This document shows, piece after piece, positions 37,105 to 48,020 of a stretch of 64,000 bases of DNA. Position numbers and translations under genes: made by a program. Within the stretch, counting starts at the first letter, position 1, and the number at the start of each line of letters is the position of its first letter. The notes beneath the pieces were generated by a model that saw only the letters and a list, made by a program, of their open reading frames with translations, was not told where the DNA came from and did not search any database. This stretch comes from Nostoc sp. NIES-3756. GTDB taxonomy: Bacteria; Cyanobacteriota; Cyanobacteriia; Cyanobacteriales; Nostocaceae. The stretch covers positions 3,692,501 to 3,756,500 of the forward strand of contig NZ_AP017295.1 of the NCBI RefSeq assembly GCF_001548375.1, read 5' to 3'.

Positions 37105-37678
37105 AAGCAAAATGAGGGCGTTGCTGATTGAGTAGATGATGTGTCTTATACCCAAAGGTAGAAAAATAAGAAAGATAATTTTACCTTTTAATACTCATAT
37201 TCAGCAATGCCAAAATAAGACTTTAGCTGACATGAAGCAAACTTTAGGATTGCAACAGTGTAAACAGATTTCTATCCTGAACAATAGATATTATCTTGCT
37301 TGCCTCTACTGTTTGTTAAAGGTGTAGAAGCAAGCAAAATTTTATGGAGTAAATTTAATACATTTATAGATAAAGAAATAAAAATAAATATTTTGTAGCA
37401 AAGTACATATAGAATGGAAGCGCCAATACGCGAACAAACTTTTAAAAGCTATTAATAAAGCAATAAATACCTTTATAAGAGCTTTGACTGATTGACTATC
37501 AACTATGGACTGTGGCTTCACATAAAGTCAATTTTGTGTCAATTTTTTATTCAATTGAAATAGTGTTACTTTTCCAACGTAATAGGGAATAATTTATTTT
37601 GGAACTATAAATATTTATGGTTCTTAAAAGTAAGTTCTAAGTAAAATCCCTAAGTTCCAACAAGATACAAAATTGAAC
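37105..37678. other. Intergenic region upstream of the hybrid kinase
   Basis: About 570 AT-rich bases. A 63-codon frame (37136-37327) is present but has no family-like features. TTTTTATTCAATTGAAATAG near 37543 contains the small palindrome TTCAATTGAA. No promoter is assigned. Confidence 0.45.
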
Positions 37679-40600
37679 ATGAGTGAGATATTTCCATCGG
37701 AAAGTTGCCAGGTGAATGAGTGTTCCCAAAGTATGCGCCAGATACCACAAGCCAAACCCCAAGAAGCTCTTCAGCCAAAACAAGCACAATGTAATAGTGT
37801 GATTGGTGAGTCGATGAAAGGAAATACTCATATAAATTCAGAAATAAGTCAAAACCAAGTATACTTGCAGCAGTCAATTGAATTTGCTCCTATAGCGATC
37901 GCCATATTTGATCAACAAATGCGCTATCTGGCTTGTAGTCGCAAATGGCTGGAAGAATATCATCTCAAGGATGATATTATCGGTCGCTGCCACTATGAGA
38001 TATTTACTGATATTTCCCCAGAATGGCAGCAAATTCATCAACGGTGTTTAGCAGGGGCAATAGAACAATGTGATGAAGATCCTTTTCCCCGTGCTAATGG
38101 TTCGTTAAATTGGGTGAGTTGGTCAATTCACCCGTGGTACGAGGCAAGCGGTGAAATTGGCGGCATTACCATATTTAGTGAGAACATCACCCAGCGTAAA
38201 CAAACAGAAACTGCCATACAGCATAACCAAGATCGCTATCGGTCTCTGGTTAGTGCTATCTCTCAGGTAGTTTGGGTAGTTCCAGGTGATGGCAATGTCA
38301 TTCATGATAATCCCAGTTGGAGAGAATTTACTGGGCAAACATTTGAGGAATTTGTGGGTTGGGGATGGCTAGATGTAATTCATCCAGATGATCGCCAATT
38401 AGCTCTTGAAACTTGGGAGACGGCAGTTAAAACAGGAAATGCCTATGAAGTAGAGTATCGTTTACGAAGATATGACGGCGAGTATCGCTATATGTTGATG
38501 CGGGGCGTACCAGTTCTGGAAGCAGATGGTAGTATCCGAGAATGGATAGGGATTTGCAACGACATCCACGAGAGCAAAGAAGCGGAATTTGCCCTACGCG
38601 AAAATAACGCACTTTTACGCTCAATTTTAGAAAATACACCAGACTTTATTGTTGTTAAAGACTGTCAAGGCCGCCATGTGGCATTGAACTCGAATTTAGC
38701 CAATTTCATGGGTAAATCAATCCAGGAGATTATCGGTAAAGACGATACGGAATTACTGCCACTGGATACTGCCCGTGAAATTATGGCAAAAGACCAGGAA
38801 GTGATAACTACAGGCAAGAAATTAACTTATGAGGAAGGATTTTTTGATGGTGAAATCTATCAAACCTTTCTCACAGCCAAAGTTCCTTGGCAGGATAATC
38901 ATGGTAACATCCTGGGGATAATTGGCACTACACGTAATATCAGCGATCGCAAACAAGCTGAACTAGCACTAAAACAGAGTGAAGAACGACTTCGTTCACT
39001 GATTGAAGCCACATCACAGATTGTTTGGAGTACAAATGCTGAAGGTGGATTTGTCACAGACCAACCACAATGGCGAGCTTTTACAGGACAAACCGTTGCA
39101 GAAATTCAGGGTTGGGGTTGGTTAAATAGAGTACATCCCGAAGACCAACAATACACTAGTGAAACTTGGTTAGCAGCCCTTGCTAATCACACCGTTTACG
39201 AAGCCAAGACCAGGATTCAGCGTTATGACGGCGAATATCGCTACATGAGTGTGCGGGGTGTGCCGATTTTAGCAACAGATGGTAGCATTTGTGAGTGGAT
39301 AGGAACACATACTGACATTACTGAACGCGAAGAAGCTGAACAAGAGTTACGTCGAACGCTAGAAATTTTAGACTCAGCCAGTGACAGTATCATCATTCGA
39401 GATATGGATGACCGGATTATGTATTGGAATCGTGGAGCAGAACTCCTCTACGGCTGGGCAAAGGAAGAAGTGATTGGGCAGTATATTCACCAATTCCTGC
39501 AAACGGTCTTTCCTAAATCTTTAGAAATAGTTTTGAGTGAGTTTTTAGAGCGGGGAAACTGGGAAGGTGAACTACATCACACCACTCGTGATGGTCAGCA
39601 TATTATCGTTGCCAGTCGCTGGACACTACAGCGTGATGCTCAAGGACAGACCTATACTCAACTGGAAATTAACACCGATATTAGCGATCGCAAACAAGCA
39701 GAACTCGCCCTAGCCCAAGCAAAAGAAGCAGCAGAAGCCGCTAATCGGACAAAGAGCGAATTTCTCGCCAACATGAACCATGAACTACGCACCCCACTCA
39801 ATGGCATCTTGGGCTATGCTCAAATCCTCCAGCGTGACCCCGCCACCACCCCTAAGCAGCAAAAAGGATTAAGCGTAATTTACCAATGTGGCTATCACCT
39901 ACTGACCTTAATCAACGATATTTTAGACCTGTCAAAGTTGGAAGTACAGAAGATGGATCTCTATCCCCAGGATTTCCACTTTGCCAACTTCCTCACCACC
40001 ACCGTAGAAATTTGCCGCATCAAAGCCGAACAAAAGGGTATTGCCTTCAACCACCAAACTATCAACTTACCTACTGCCGTTCATGCTGATGACAAACGCC
40101 TGCGGCAAGTATTACTGAACCTACTAGGCAATGCAGTGAAGTTTACCGATTTTGGCAGCGTCACCTTTACGGTTGAGGCAGTGGAAACTCAACAAACTTC
40201 CCAAACTCCCACTACTAGAATCCGCTTTCAGATAAAAGATACAGGTATTGGCATTCCTAGAGATAAGTGGCAATCTATCTTTTTACCCTTTGAACAGGCC
40301 GGAAAACGCGATCGCAACAGCGAAGGTACGGGATTAGGGTTAGCCATCAGTCAGCAAATAGTGCAAATGATGGGTAGTTCTATTCAGGTTGAAAGTACAC
40401 CAAATCAGGGCAGTTGCTTCTGGTTTGAGGTGGAATTGCCGCCTGCTGACTGGCTGAGTCAGCCCACATCTAATAACCGAAAAGTGATTGGCTACCAAGG
40501 CAACCCACGCAAAATTTTAGTTATCGATGACCGTTCTGAAAACCGTGCTGTTGTAGTGGGAATGTTAGCACCTCTGGGTTTCAAACTAGCTCAAGCCGAT

Positions 40601-41128
40601 GATGGACAGACAGGACTGGATTTAGCACTCCAGATGCGTCCAGATTTGATTATTACTGATGTGATGATGTCAACTATGAATGGGTTGGAAATGACTCGCC
40701 GTCTGCGTCAGTTGCCAGATTTTGCCCTCACACCCATTATTGCCTCTCCTGCCAGCTTGTCCCAAGTGGATATGCAGGAGGCTCTTGACGCAGGATGCAG
40801 TAGCTTTTTCCCCAAACCGCTTGAGTTTAACGGCTTGCTGGGAGAACTGCAACGCCATTTAGAGTTGCACTGGATTTACGATACACCCCCAGCAGACCCA
40901 GTATGTTCGGAAGTTGCCAGTACGCCTCAATTGGTAGTGCCATCACCACAGGAACTGACAACTATTTACCGGGCAGCCCAAGATGGTTTTATGAGCGATA
41001 TCCAGCAGGAAGCTAACCGCCTCAAGCAGCTCAACTCCCAGTACGTCCCCTTTGCCAATAAGCTACTCGAACTGAGCCAGAAGTTTGACGACGAAGCCAT
41101 TCTCAATTTGTTAAAACCGCATATTTAA
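37679..41128 (+). CDS. Multi-PAS hybrid sensor histidine kinase with C-terminal receiver
   Basis: The 1149-residue soluble kinase contains five PAS/PAC modules in series (~residues 60-176, 186-303, 310-428, 438-558, 563-683). PAS2 and PAS4 are close paralogues (FTGQT…GWGWL…[14 protein letters not shown]). These are followed by a HisKA domain ([17 protein letters not shown]), an ATPase domain ([27 protein letters not shown]) and a receiver domain ([12 protein letters not shown]; acceptor Asp in IITDVMM). No membrane segment is visible, so it senses a cytoplasmic signal. ATG 37679 was chosen over TTG 37673. The REC-kinase gene 32 bases downstream is the likely partner. Confidence 0.93.
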   Translation: MSEIFPSESCQVNECSQSMRQIPQAKPQEALQPKQAQCNSVIGESMKGNTHINSEISQNQVYLQQSIEFAPIAIAIFDQQMRYLACSRKWLEEYHLKDDIIGRCHYEIFTDISPEWQQIHQRCLAGAIEQCDEDPFPRANGSLNWVSWSIHPWYEASGEIGGITIFSENITQRKQTETAIQHNQDRYRSLVSAISQVVWVVPGDGNVIHDNPSWREFTGQTFEEFVGWGWLDVIHPDDRQLALETWETAVKTGNAYEVEYRLRRYDGEYRYMLMRGVPVLEADGSIREWIGICNDIHESKEAEFALRENNALLRSILENTPDFIVVKDCQGRHVALNSNLANFMGKSIQEIIGKDDTELLPLDTAREIMAKDQEVITTGKKLTYEEGFFDGEIYQTFLTAKVPWQDNHGNILGIIGTTRNISDRKQAELALKQSEERLRSLIEATSQIVWSTNAEGGFVTDQPQWRAFTGQTVAEIQGWGWLNRVHPEDQQYTSETWLAALANHTVYEAKTRIQRYDGEYRYMSVRGVPILATDGSICEWIGTHTDITEREEAEQELRRTLEILDSASDSIIIRDMDDRIMYWNRGAELLYGWAKEEVIGQYIHQFLQTVFPKSLEIVLSEFLERGNWEGELHHTTRDGQHIIVASRWTLQRDAQGQTYTQLEINTDISDRKQAELALAQAKEAAEAANRTKSEFLANMNHELRTPLNGILGYAQILQRDPATTPKQQKGLSVIYQCGYHLLTLINDILDLSKLEVQKMDLYPQDFHFANFLTTTVEICRIKAEQKGIAFNHQTINLPTAVHADDKRLRQVLLNLLGNAVKFTDFGSVTFTVEAVETQQTSQTPTTRIRFQIKDTGIGIPRDKWQSIFLPFEQAGKRDRNSEGTGLGLAISQQIVQMMGSSIQVESTPNQGSCFWFEVELPPADWLSQPTSNNRKVIGYQGNPRKILVIDDRSENRAVVVGMLAPLGFKLAQADDGQTGLDLALQMRPDLIITDVMMSTMNGLEMTRRLRQLPDFALTPIIASPASLSQVDMQEALDAGCSSFFPKPLEFNGLLGELQRHLELHWIYDTPPADPVCSEVASTPQLVVPSPQELTTIYRAAQDGFMSDIQQEANRLKQLNSQYVPFANKLLELSQKFDDEAILNLLKPHI

Positions 41129-41160
41129 CTACAACGCAAACCTCCTGCATTTTACGTAAT

Positions 41161-42495
41161 ATGTCTGATTTATCTATTTCCGGGAGTTCACGTATGTCTA
41201 TTGAAACTACAGCTACAACGAAAACTATTTTGGTTGTCGATGATAATCCTACTAATATTCAAGTTTTATTTGATGTATTGACTGAGATTGGCTATCGGGT
41301 TGCGATCGCCAAAAGTGGAGAAGCTGCCCTGCAACGCCTCCAGTCTTACCATCCAGATATCATTCTTCTGGATGTGATGATGCCAGGAATCGATGGCTTT
41401 GAAACCTGTCAGCGCCTAAAAGCCAACTCCGCCACCCGTGAAATTCCCGTAATTTTTATGACTGCTCTCTCCGACTTAGTTGATAAGGTCAAAGGGTTAA
41501 GTTTGGGTGCAGTAGATTACATTACTAAGCCCATCCAACATGAAGAAGCCTTAGCCCGAATCCGAGTACACTTACAACTACGAGAAGCACAAAAGTCTTT
41601 ACAGCAACAGACTACCCAGCTTACCCAGACACTAGACCATCTCAAACAAACACAGGTACATCTAGTACAGAGTGAAAAAATGTCTTCCCTTGGTCAAATG
41701 ATGGCAGGTATAGCCCATGAAATCAATAATCCTGTGACTTTCATCTACTCTAATCTTGTTCCTGCCGAACAACACGTCAATGATTTACTAAATTTTATCG
41801 AGTTATATCAGCAGTATCATCCTCAACCTCACCCACAAATTCAGGAATGGATGGAAGAAGTAGATATTGACTACTTACAAGCAGATTTACCAAAACTGAT
41901 GAGTTCTTTAAAATTGGGCAGTGAACGCATCCGGCAATTAGTTGTGTCACTCAATAAGTTTTCTCGTTTAGATAAATTAAAAACTGCCATAGTCGATGTG
42001 CATGAGGGCATCGATAGCACTCTATTAATTTTGCAACACCGTCTTAAACCCAGACCAGAACATCCTGGTATTCATATTATGCGAGATTATGGACAACTAC
42101 CTCATGTAGAATGCTATCCTGGTCAACTCAATCAAGTATTCATGAATATTTTTAGCAATGCCATTGATGCCTTAGAACATAAGGATCAACAACGTAGTAT
42201 CAATGATATTCAAGCCCATCCCAGCAAAATTTTTATCCGCACTGAACACTTACCAAACAATGAGATAGCTATCCAAATTGCAGATAACGCTGACGGTATT
42301 GAAGAAAGTTTATGTTCTCGATTGTTTGAACCATTTTTTACTACCAAACCCGTTGGCAAAGGCACGGGATTAGGGCTTTCCATCAGTTATCAAATTGTTA
42401 CCGAAAAACACGGTGGTAAAATCTACTGCCAGTCTAAACCAGGAACGGGAACTGAGTTCACAATTCAAATTCCGGTTCGACAACCTCTGTGTTAG
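41161..42495 (+). CDS. Response regulator-histidine kinase (REC-HisKA-HATPase)
   Basis: The 444-residue protein starts with a receiver domain (ILVVDDNPTNIQVL; acceptor Asp in IILLDVMMPG, ~residue 76; Lys in YITKPI). A coiled linker (LREAQKSLQQQTTQL) leads to a kinase core with the H-box MMAGIAHEINNPVTF (His ~187), N-box IFSNAIDAL and G2 GKGTGLGLSIS. This layout suggests a kinase whose activity is set by phosphorylation of its own receiver. It lies 32 bases after the multi-PAS hybrid kinase and is probably co-transcribed, forming a phosphorelay. No DNA-binding output is present. Confidence 0.92.
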   Translation: MSDLSISGSSRMSIETTATTKTILVVDDNPTNIQVLFDVLTEIGYRVAIAKSGEAALQRLQSYHPDIILLDVMMPGIDGFETCQRLKANSATREIPVIFMTALSDLVDKVKGLSLGAVDYITKPIQHEEALARIRVHLQLREAQKSLQQQTTQLTQTLDHLKQTQVHLVQSEKMSSLGQMMAGIAHEINNPVTFIYSNLVPAEQHVNDLLNFIELYQQYHPQPHPQIQEWMEEVDIDYLQADLPKLMSSLKLGSERIRQLVVSLNKFSRLDKLKTAIVDVHEGIDSTLLILQHRLKPRPEHPGIHIMRDYGQLPHVECYPGQLNQVFMNIFSNAIDALEHKDQQRSINDIQAHPSKIFIRTEHLPNNEIAIQIADNADGIEESLCSRLFEPFFTTKPVGKGTGLGLSISYQIVTEKHGGKIYCQSKPGTGTEFTIQIPVRQPLC

Positions 42496-42588
42496 GTAAT
42501 ATTAAATGATTATTGAAAAATCAAAAAGGTAGTAGTGAGGAATATTCCTATTCCTCACCCCCAATTAAGTTACATCTTTGAGTTTATT

Positions 42589-44214
42589 TCACAGATTTTC
42601 TATTCCCAGTTGAGTATCAGCATCTTTCCAAGCAATAGCAAACTCAGATTTAACTTGTTGTGCTGGAGTATTTTTTTCTAATGCTTGCAAACTAGCTTGT
42701 AACCCAAATAGAGAACGCCCATTATGAGGATACTTAGCTAAGTCATCTCGAAAGACTTGTTCTGCGGCTGCATAATCTCCCTTAGCTAACAGCACACCAC
42801 CTAATGCTTCTCTCGTGGGGAAGTACCAATCTGGTGGTTCCACATAATCTAAAGCATCTTCGGCTGCTACTGCTTGTTGCAAAATTTCTACAGCAGAGTT
42901 GTAATCATGGTTAGCTTTGGCAATTTTGGCATCAAGAAATTTTTGTGCAAGATTGAGAATACGGCTGGCGGGAGTAAAACCAATAGTCGCCTCGGCTGGT
43001 ATTACCTGCGTTGCAGCTAGTAAGGCGCGGCTTTCATCGGCTGCATCTTGTAAATTACCTTGAGCCGCCTGTGCTAAACCCCGAGTAAAATGCCAAATAG
43101 CCGTGGTAGTTGGTAGTTTACTATCAGGAGCCGGAGTTTGTAAAATTGCCTCCCAGTCACCAAAACGCGCCTGCATCAGCAGCTTATTACCTAGAAACCC
43201 CTCCATCATCGGTAAATGAGGGTCTATAGAAGTAGCATGAGCTACTAGTTTATCAGCCGCCGCTAAAGCATCATGGTATCTACCAGCCATACTATTGGCT
43301 ACCATCAGGAAGTGCATGTTATGGGTGAGATACAACTGGGGGTAAATACCCTGGACTTGATTGTGACAAATATAAGGCACATCTTGAGCGATCGCCAACT
43401 CATTGACTCTCCTTGCCCCTGTATAATCTCCCACACGAAAATAAATATGAGCCGGCATATGTACCAAGTGTCCCGCCGCCGGCGCAAGCTTTTCTAAGCG
43501 ATTTGCACTTGCTAGGGCGCGTTCTGGATGTAAAGATGCTTCTACTGCATGAATATAGTAATGATTAGCTCCCGCATGGTTGGGGTCTTGTTGGAGAACT
43601 GATTCTAAAACAGCAACAATTTCTTCTGTATCTGTTTGCGGCTTCCCATCATGCGTCCAAAGTTGCCAGGGATGTAAATCCATCAAACTTTCCGCAAACA
43701 GTGTAGCTGCATCTAAATCATTGGGGTAACGTTTGGCGAGACTTGCCATTGCTTTGGCATAATCTACATTTAATTGATGTAAATCTGCATCGGCATTTGA
43801 GGAGTAACGCTGGGCAAGAGCTGTAATATAGTCTCGTTCTACTGTTGGTGCTTGTTGGGAAAGTACCAAAGCCTGCTGTATGGCTTGATAAGCAAGTTGT
43901 TCTTTTTCAGGAGTAACGACTGCATTAATATTTTGCCCCAAAGCCAAAGCTATACCCCAATACGCCATCGCCATTTGGGGGTCGAGTTCCGCAGCATGAC
44001 GAAAAGAGCGTACTGCTTCGTCATGGTTAAAGGCGTAAACTAAGTTTAATCCTTGGTCAAAAAACTGTTGCGCTTGAGGATTTTGGGTAGAAACAGGATG
44101 ATGGTGTGTTCCTAGTCCAGATATTAAACTGTAAGGCGGTTTTGTTTGAGCAAATGCCTCACTAGGTAAGAGTAAATATAGTATGAGTACCCAAACTATA
44201 AATAAGTACTTCAT
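42589..44214 (-). CDS. Exported TPR-repeat protein
   Basis: The 541-residue product begins with a signal peptide (MKYLFIVWVLILYLLLPSEAFA), then an N-terminal motif QAQQFFDQGLNLVYAFNHDEAVRSFRHA that opens a solenoid of tetratricopeptide-like helices to about residue 530. It matches the family of large secreted TPR proteins of unknown role in bacteria. Several His-rich short motifs (GTHHHPVS, HMPAHIYF, THNMHF) are conserved in that family and could bind metal. ATG 44214 was chosen; a TTG four codons upstream is less likely. Confidence 0.75.
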   Translation of the reverse strand: MKYLFIVWVLILYLLLPSEAFAQTKPPYSLISGLGTHHHPVSTQNPQAQQFFDQGLNLVYAFNHDEAVRSFRHAAELDPQMAMAYWGIALALGQNINAVVTPEKEQLAYQAIQQALVLSQQAPTVERDYITALAQRYSSNADADLHQLNVDYAKAMASLAKRYPNDLDAATLFAESLMDLHPWQLWTHDGKPQTDTEEIVAVLESVLQQDPNHAGANHYYIHAVEASLHPERALASANRLEKLAPAAGHLVHMPAHIYFRVGDYTGARRVNELAIAQDVPYICHNQVQGIYPQLYLTHNMHFLMVANSMAGRYHDALAAADKLVAHATSIDPHLPMMEGFLGNKLLMQARFGDWEAILQTPAPDSKLPTTTAIWHFTRGLAQAAQGNLQDAADESRALLAATQVIPAEATIGFTPASRILNLAQKFLDAKIAKANHDYNSAVEILQQAVAAEDALDYVEPPDWYFPTREALGGVLLAKGDYAAAEQVFRDDLAKYPHNGRSLFGLQASLQALEKNTPAQQVKSEFAIAWKDADTQLGIENL

Positions 44215-44624
44215 AAAATCGTCCAATATTTTTCACGTTTGCTATGTAAATAACAGGCATTTTTACAAAGAATACGCATCTACCCCAATGATGAGAGTTG
44301 CCTTTGCCAAGGTGGGCGAACTTATGCACTAAAATTCTGAAACAGATCCAAGCTCAGAAACCCTTGTATAAGCTGAATTTCTTAATGCGCGAATTTTTAA
44401 GTGGTATTAGTTGTTGATAAGTAGAAGCACTAAATTAAACTAAAAAAGAAGTTGCCGGGTTTCGACTGCGCTCAACCCTCGTCTTCTCTGGGATCGAGCA
44501 TTGAGCGCAGTCGAAATGCGTCTTCTAAATAATTGTGTCCACATACTTATTTCCCATCAACAAAATAGGGCAACACAATTGTGCTACCCTACTTTAGTTT
44601 ATATTCTCAATGAAAAGAGAGAAA
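44215..44624. other. Intergenic region with a 16-bp inverted repeat
   Basis: This ~410-base gap holds the exact inverted repeat at 44460-44516 and ends with ACACAATTGTG near 44573, just downstream of the PTPS gene. No gene is seen. Confidence 0.5.
44460..44516. repeat. Exact 16-bp inverted repeat (TTTCGACTGCGCTCAA)
   Basis: TTTCGACTGCGCTCAA (44460-44475) and TTGAGCGCAGTCGAAA (44501-44516) are perfect reverse complements, 25 bases apart. A partial copy (GAGCGCAGTCG) occurs near 52300. It is probably a dispersed extragenic palindrome. Confidence 0.8.
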
Positions 44625-45497
44625 TTAAATCCGCGCTAACAGTGGCTCTTGTTTTGTTGTATTGACGCTATTTGATTCAAAATCAGTGCTGTAGATTTCA
44701 CAAGAGTTATTAGGACTTTCAATCAGCTTCACTTTATAAAGCTTGGCTCCTAGTTCTTGAATGGGCGATCGCAGTAAATTACTAATATACAAAGCGATAT
44801 TCTCAGCCGTTGGTACAACTTCGGCAAAGTAAGGAATATCTTTATTTAAGAATGTGTGGTCGAATGGTTCCACAACATGATCTTCAATCACTTGATTCAA
44901 AGCACCTAAGTCAACAATCATCCCGGTGCGTTGATCAATCTCGCCCTTAACTGTCACTTCTAAATGATAGTTGTGTCCGTGACCGTGGGGACGCGCACAC
45001 TTACCATAAATTTCTGTGTTGTCTTCTTGGCTAAGATTAGGATGAGCCAGCCGATGGGCGGCGCTAAAGTGAGTGCTAATAGTGAGGTAAGCTTCCATTC
45101 CGTTTCCTAGATAATCTGCCCAAAGTTCAGGATGTTCAAACAACTGTACGCGGACTAGAGGCAAGTGAGGTGCTAGTCGCTGCCAGATAACCCGTGCGAT
45201 ATTTTCTGTCGTCGGCAAGGTTTGCCCAAATTCTGCCCAGACATCGTTGAGATAGGAAAAGTCCAGTTGGCTTGTAACTTCTCGCTTGATGACTTGTTTC
45301 ACATCAGACAAGTTCAACACCATGCCATACTCATCTAATTCCCCAGCTAGGGAGATAAATATGACATAGTTGTGTCCATGCCCAGGAAACCGAGAGCAAG
45401 CACCAAATTTTTCAATATTCTCGGCTTCACTCAATTCTGGCAACCAATAGCGATGGCTAGCCGAAAACTGAGCGCGGCGGTTTACAATACATTGCAT
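44625..45497 (-). CDS. Tandem 6-pyruvoyl-tetrahydropterin synthase / 6-carboxytetrahydropterin synthase-like protein
   Basis: The 290-residue protein is two PTPS domains in one chain (~residues 1-130 and ~135-270). Each has its own zinc-ligand histidines: FSASHRYW with PGHGHNYVIF in the first, FSAAHRLA with HGHGHNYHLEV in the second. Both have the Cys region (FGACSRF, YGKCARP) that holds the catalytic Cys in the family. Usual PTPS/QueD proteins are ~120-150 residues and form oligomers, so this is a covalent dimer. It may act in biopterin or queuosine synthesis; genomic context does not decide. Confidence 0.88.
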   Translation of the reverse strand: MQCIVNRRAQFSASHRYWLPELSEAENIEKFGACSRFPGHGHNYVIFISLAGELDEYGMVLNLSDVKQVIKREVTSQLDFSYLNDVWAEFGQTLPTTENIARVIWQRLAPHLPLVRVQLFEHPELWADYLGNGMEAYLTISTHFSAAHRLAHPNLSQEDNTEIYGKCARPHGHGHNYHLEVTVKGEIDQRTGMIVDLGALNQVIEDHVVEPFDHTFLNKDIPYFAEVVPTAENIALYISNLLRSPIQELGAKLYKVKLIESPNNSCEIYSTDFESNSVNTTKQEPLLARI

Positions 45498-45609
45498 GAG
45501 TACACTGGGAGCAAATTTTAAACTTTCTTAATCTTTCACTGCTACCAGCATAAACTAATTTTTTAGTCATTAGTCATTGGTCATTAGTCATTTGTGTAGA
45601 AATTTTTCA

Positions 45610-46317
45610 CTATTGACTATTTACAGAAGCCTGTGCTTCACAATGTAATCTTGTAGCGATTCGGAATAATTCTTGACCAGTATGTAAATAGCGATCGTCA
45701 TAGTTTAAGGGAAAATAAGCCAACTCTTCCAACCCATCCGCCACTTGATTGAGGCTGTAGTAAAGATGGGCGGCTGCTCTAGCCATACTGGGAGGATTAG
45801 GACGGGAACGAAAAATAGTTTGGGCTTGCTTGAAGTCTTCTTTACAAGTGACTAAATATTCCTGAAACGTATCCAATAATTCATCATCAAAGGGATCAGC
45901 CGCTAGTTCCTCTATTTGTTCTTCTAATGAACTGAGAATGGTACAAAGTAAGCGGTTGACTGGATGATAAACCAAGCGTAGCCATTCTTCTACCTGCTCA
46001 TCTGCATCCTTACCACTTTTACGCCTCTTTTTGTACTGTTCTTGGGCTGATGTAGTACGTTGTTGACGCTCACTATTTAATCTTTGTAATTTGTCCCGTA
46101 ATCCTTGGTCATAATTGAAGCGACTTTGATTGTCGCCTAAAACCTCGTATGCAGCATTAATGCGAATAATCTGCTCTTTATCTGCTGTGTCCTGATTAGT
46201 ATCGGGATGAAATAATTTTACCAAGCGGCGATAAGCTTGCTTAATCTCCGCTTGGCTGGCGTTGGGACTGACTTTGAGAGTGTCGTAATGATTTATGTCT
46301 TTCTTAGAATCGACCAT
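45610..46317 (-). CDS. J-domain (DnaJ-like) protein
   Basis: The 235-residue protein has an N-terminal J domain (~residues 8-68) with the essential HPD motif in LVKLFHPDTNQD. It is followed by a charged segment and a helical C-terminal domain with no zinc finger or client-binding barrel, so it is a type III co-chaperone for DnaK. It begins 13 bases after cysK ends on the same strand, so the two are likely co-transcribed. Confidence 0.9.
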   Translation of the reverse strand: MVDSKKDINHYDTLKVSPNASQAEIKQAYRRLVKLFHPDTNQDTADKEQIIRINAAYEVLGDNQSRFNYDQGLRDKLQRLNSERQQRTTSAQEQYKKRRKSGKDADEQVEEWLRLVYHPVNRLLCTILSSLEEQIEELAADPFDDELLDTFQEYLVTCKEDFKQAQTIFRSRPNPPSMARAAAHLYYSLNQVADGLEELAYFPLNYDDRYLHTGQELFRIATRLHCEAQASVNSQ

Positions 46318-46330
46318 TCATCCAATGTAG

Positions 46331-47293
46331 TTAGCTAATGCTAGCTGTTGCCTTCATCTCTAGGTCTTGGAACAAGGGTGTACTTAAGTACCTTTCGCCA
46401 AAACTAGGTTGAATCAACACAATTAAGCGTCCTTCATTTTCAGGACGTTGAGCGACGCGAATGGCTGCACACAAAGCTGCACCACTGGAAATTCCAGATA
46501 GTAAGCCTTCTTCTCTGGCTAAACGCCGACCATAAGCGATCGCTTCTTCATCGGTGACAGTAATCACCTCATCTATTAATTGTAGCTTGAGGACTTGGGG
46601 AACAAAACCCGCGCCGATTCCCTGAATTTTGTGGGGGCCTGGTTTACCTCCTGACAATACTGGGCTATTGGTAGGCTCAACGGCGATCGCCTGGAAACTA
46701 GGTTTACGAGCTTTCAAAACTTCCGCTACACCTGTAATCGTACCACCAGTACCCACCCCAGCAACAATCATATCTACTTGCCCATCGGTATCTTCCCAAA
46801 TTTCTAGGGCGGTAGTTTCCCGATGTATTGTCACATTCGCGGGATTGCGGAACTGCTGCAACATATAAGCATAAGGCGTACTGTTAACTATTTCCTGCGC
46901 CCGGCGAATCGCACCACTCATCCCTTCCATTCCCGGTGTCAGCTCCAATTCTGCCCCATAAGCCCGTAACATTGCCCGACGCTCACCACTCATGGTTTCT
47001 GGCATCGTTAAAATTAAGCGATAACCCTTAGCTGCTGCGGCCATTGCTAAGGCAATACCTGTATTCCCTGATGTCGGTTCTACCAATACTGTTTTTCCTG
47101 GAGAAATCAGTCCTTCCTGTTCTGCCGCATTAATCATACTCACCCCAATTCGGTCTTTCACAGACGAAGATGGGTTCATACTTTCCATTTTCACAAGAAT
47201 CTGCGCCACACATCCTTCCGCTTGAGGAATGCGATTTAACTGTACTAGAGGTGTACGACCAACCAATTCTGTAACGTTACGAGCAACCCGCAT
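46331..47293 (-). CDS. cysK: Cysteine synthase (O-acetylserine sulfhydrylase)
   Basis: CysK makes cysteine from O-acetylserine and sulfide using PLP. The 320-residue protein shows the PLP lysine in [11 protein letters not shown] (~residue 44), the substrate loop [10 protein letters not shown] (~71-80), the phosphate-binding [10 protein letters not shown] (~176-185) and the SGISSGAA motif near 265. Length is normal. It lies between an Rrf2 regulator gene upstream (136 bases, with heptamer repeats between) and a J-protein gene downstream, all on the minus strand. Confidence 0.95.
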   Translation of the reverse strand: MRVARNVTELVGRTPLVQLNRIPQAEGCVAQILVKMESMNPSSSVKDRIGVSMINAAEQEGLISPGKTVLVEPTSGNTGIALAMAAAAKGYRLILTMPETMSGERRAMLRAYGAELELTPGMEGMSGAIRRAQEIVNSTPYAYMLQQFRNPANVTIHRETTALEIWEDTDGQVDMIVAGVGTGGTITGVAEVLKARKPSFQAIAVEPTNSPVLSGGKPGPHKIQGIGAGFVPQVLKLQLIDEVITVTDEEAIAYGRRLAREEGLLSGISSGAALCAAIRVAQRPENEGRLIVLIQPSFGERYLSTPLFQDLEMKATASIS

Positions 47294-47429
47294 ATTTTTT
47301 TCCTTATTTAGTTAATGGTCATTTGTCATTTGTCATTTGTCACTAGTTATTAATCATCTTCGCTGATGCACAGTACCTACTATTTACTCCTAAACTATGG
47401 ACTGTTGACTAATGACTGTTGACTAATGA
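47294..47429. repeat. Heptanucleotide repeats (GTCATTT and GACTAAT types)
   Basis: The cysK-rrf2 spacer includes three GTCATTT units (from ~47317) and two copies of TGTTGACTAATGAC (from ~47402). The same heptamers occur near 34154, 53500 and 61940. Their lengths keep to a period of seven. Confidence 0.75.
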
Positions 47430-47873
47430 CTAAATGTAATACATTACATCTAACTGCCTACGTGCATCTCTTTTTTCACAAAGATCCTGAAGGCTATATT
47501 TTTTCAAAACAGCATTTGCTGCTAGACGTGCTTCATGCCAAATTTCTTCTATAACCGAACCATCTAAGGTTTGAGACTTGACATGATCCTCCCCAGCAGT
47601 TGCCTCTAAACCTTCCAAGCATTCCAATATATCAAAAACGCTAATTCTACGGGGTTCACGGGCTAAAAAATAGCCACCTCTTGATCCCCGTTGACTTTTG
47701 AGTATACCTCCACGCCTTAAAGTTGCTAGTAGTTGCTCTAAATAGCGGTCGGGTATGCTTTGTTGAGCAGCTATTTGCCTAATCTGCATGGGTTCGCCAC
47801 TGTCGTAATGTGTTGCCATTTCGATTAAAGCAAGGATGGCGTATTCTGATTTACACGATAGTTCCACAAGCAA
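47430..47873 (-). CDS. Rrf2-family transcriptional regulator
   Basis: The 147-residue protein has the Rrf2 winged helix (CKSEYAILALIEMATH, then IPDRYLEQLLATLRRGGIL and RGSRGGYFLAREP). It lacks the C-x5-C-x5-C type cluster that carries Fe-S in IscR; its cysteines (about 7, 86, 131) are far apart. This is like the cluster-free CymR, which controls cysteine metabolism with CysK in Firmicutes. Its place directly upstream of cysK supports a similar role, but that is inference. Confidence 0.88.
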   Translation of the reverse strand: MLVELSCKSEYAILALIEMATHYDSGEPMQIRQIAAQQSIPDRYLEQLLATLRRGGILKSQRGSRGGYFLAREPRRISVFDILECLEGLEATAGEDHVKSQTLDGSVIEEIWHEARLAANAVLKKYSLQDLCEKRDARRQLDVMYYI

Positions 47874-47958
47874 TAATTAATAAATAGTGTTTAGTTTTAG
47901 CTTCTTCCAGTATACTCCGGTTAAGCAGTGGGGTTTGTCTTTCACCGCTAATGACAGC

Positions 47959-47987
47959 AAAAAACCCCGCCATTAGACGGGGTTTTT
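47959..47987. terminator. Strong intrinsic terminator, bidirectional
   Basis: AAAAACCCCGCC-ATTA-GACGGGGTTTTT is a GC-rich stem bordered by A and T runs. It lies downstream of the porin gene (minus strand) and in front of the Rrf2 gene start, so it primarily ends the porin transcript. Confidence 0.9.
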
Positions 47988-48020
47988 GGATTTAAAAATT
48001 TTTAGTGAATTGTTAACACC

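Noticed and set aside
37136..37327. 63-codon frame after the TerB-like gene
   Set aside because: No ribosome site, no recognisable features; high chance frame in AT-rich DNA.
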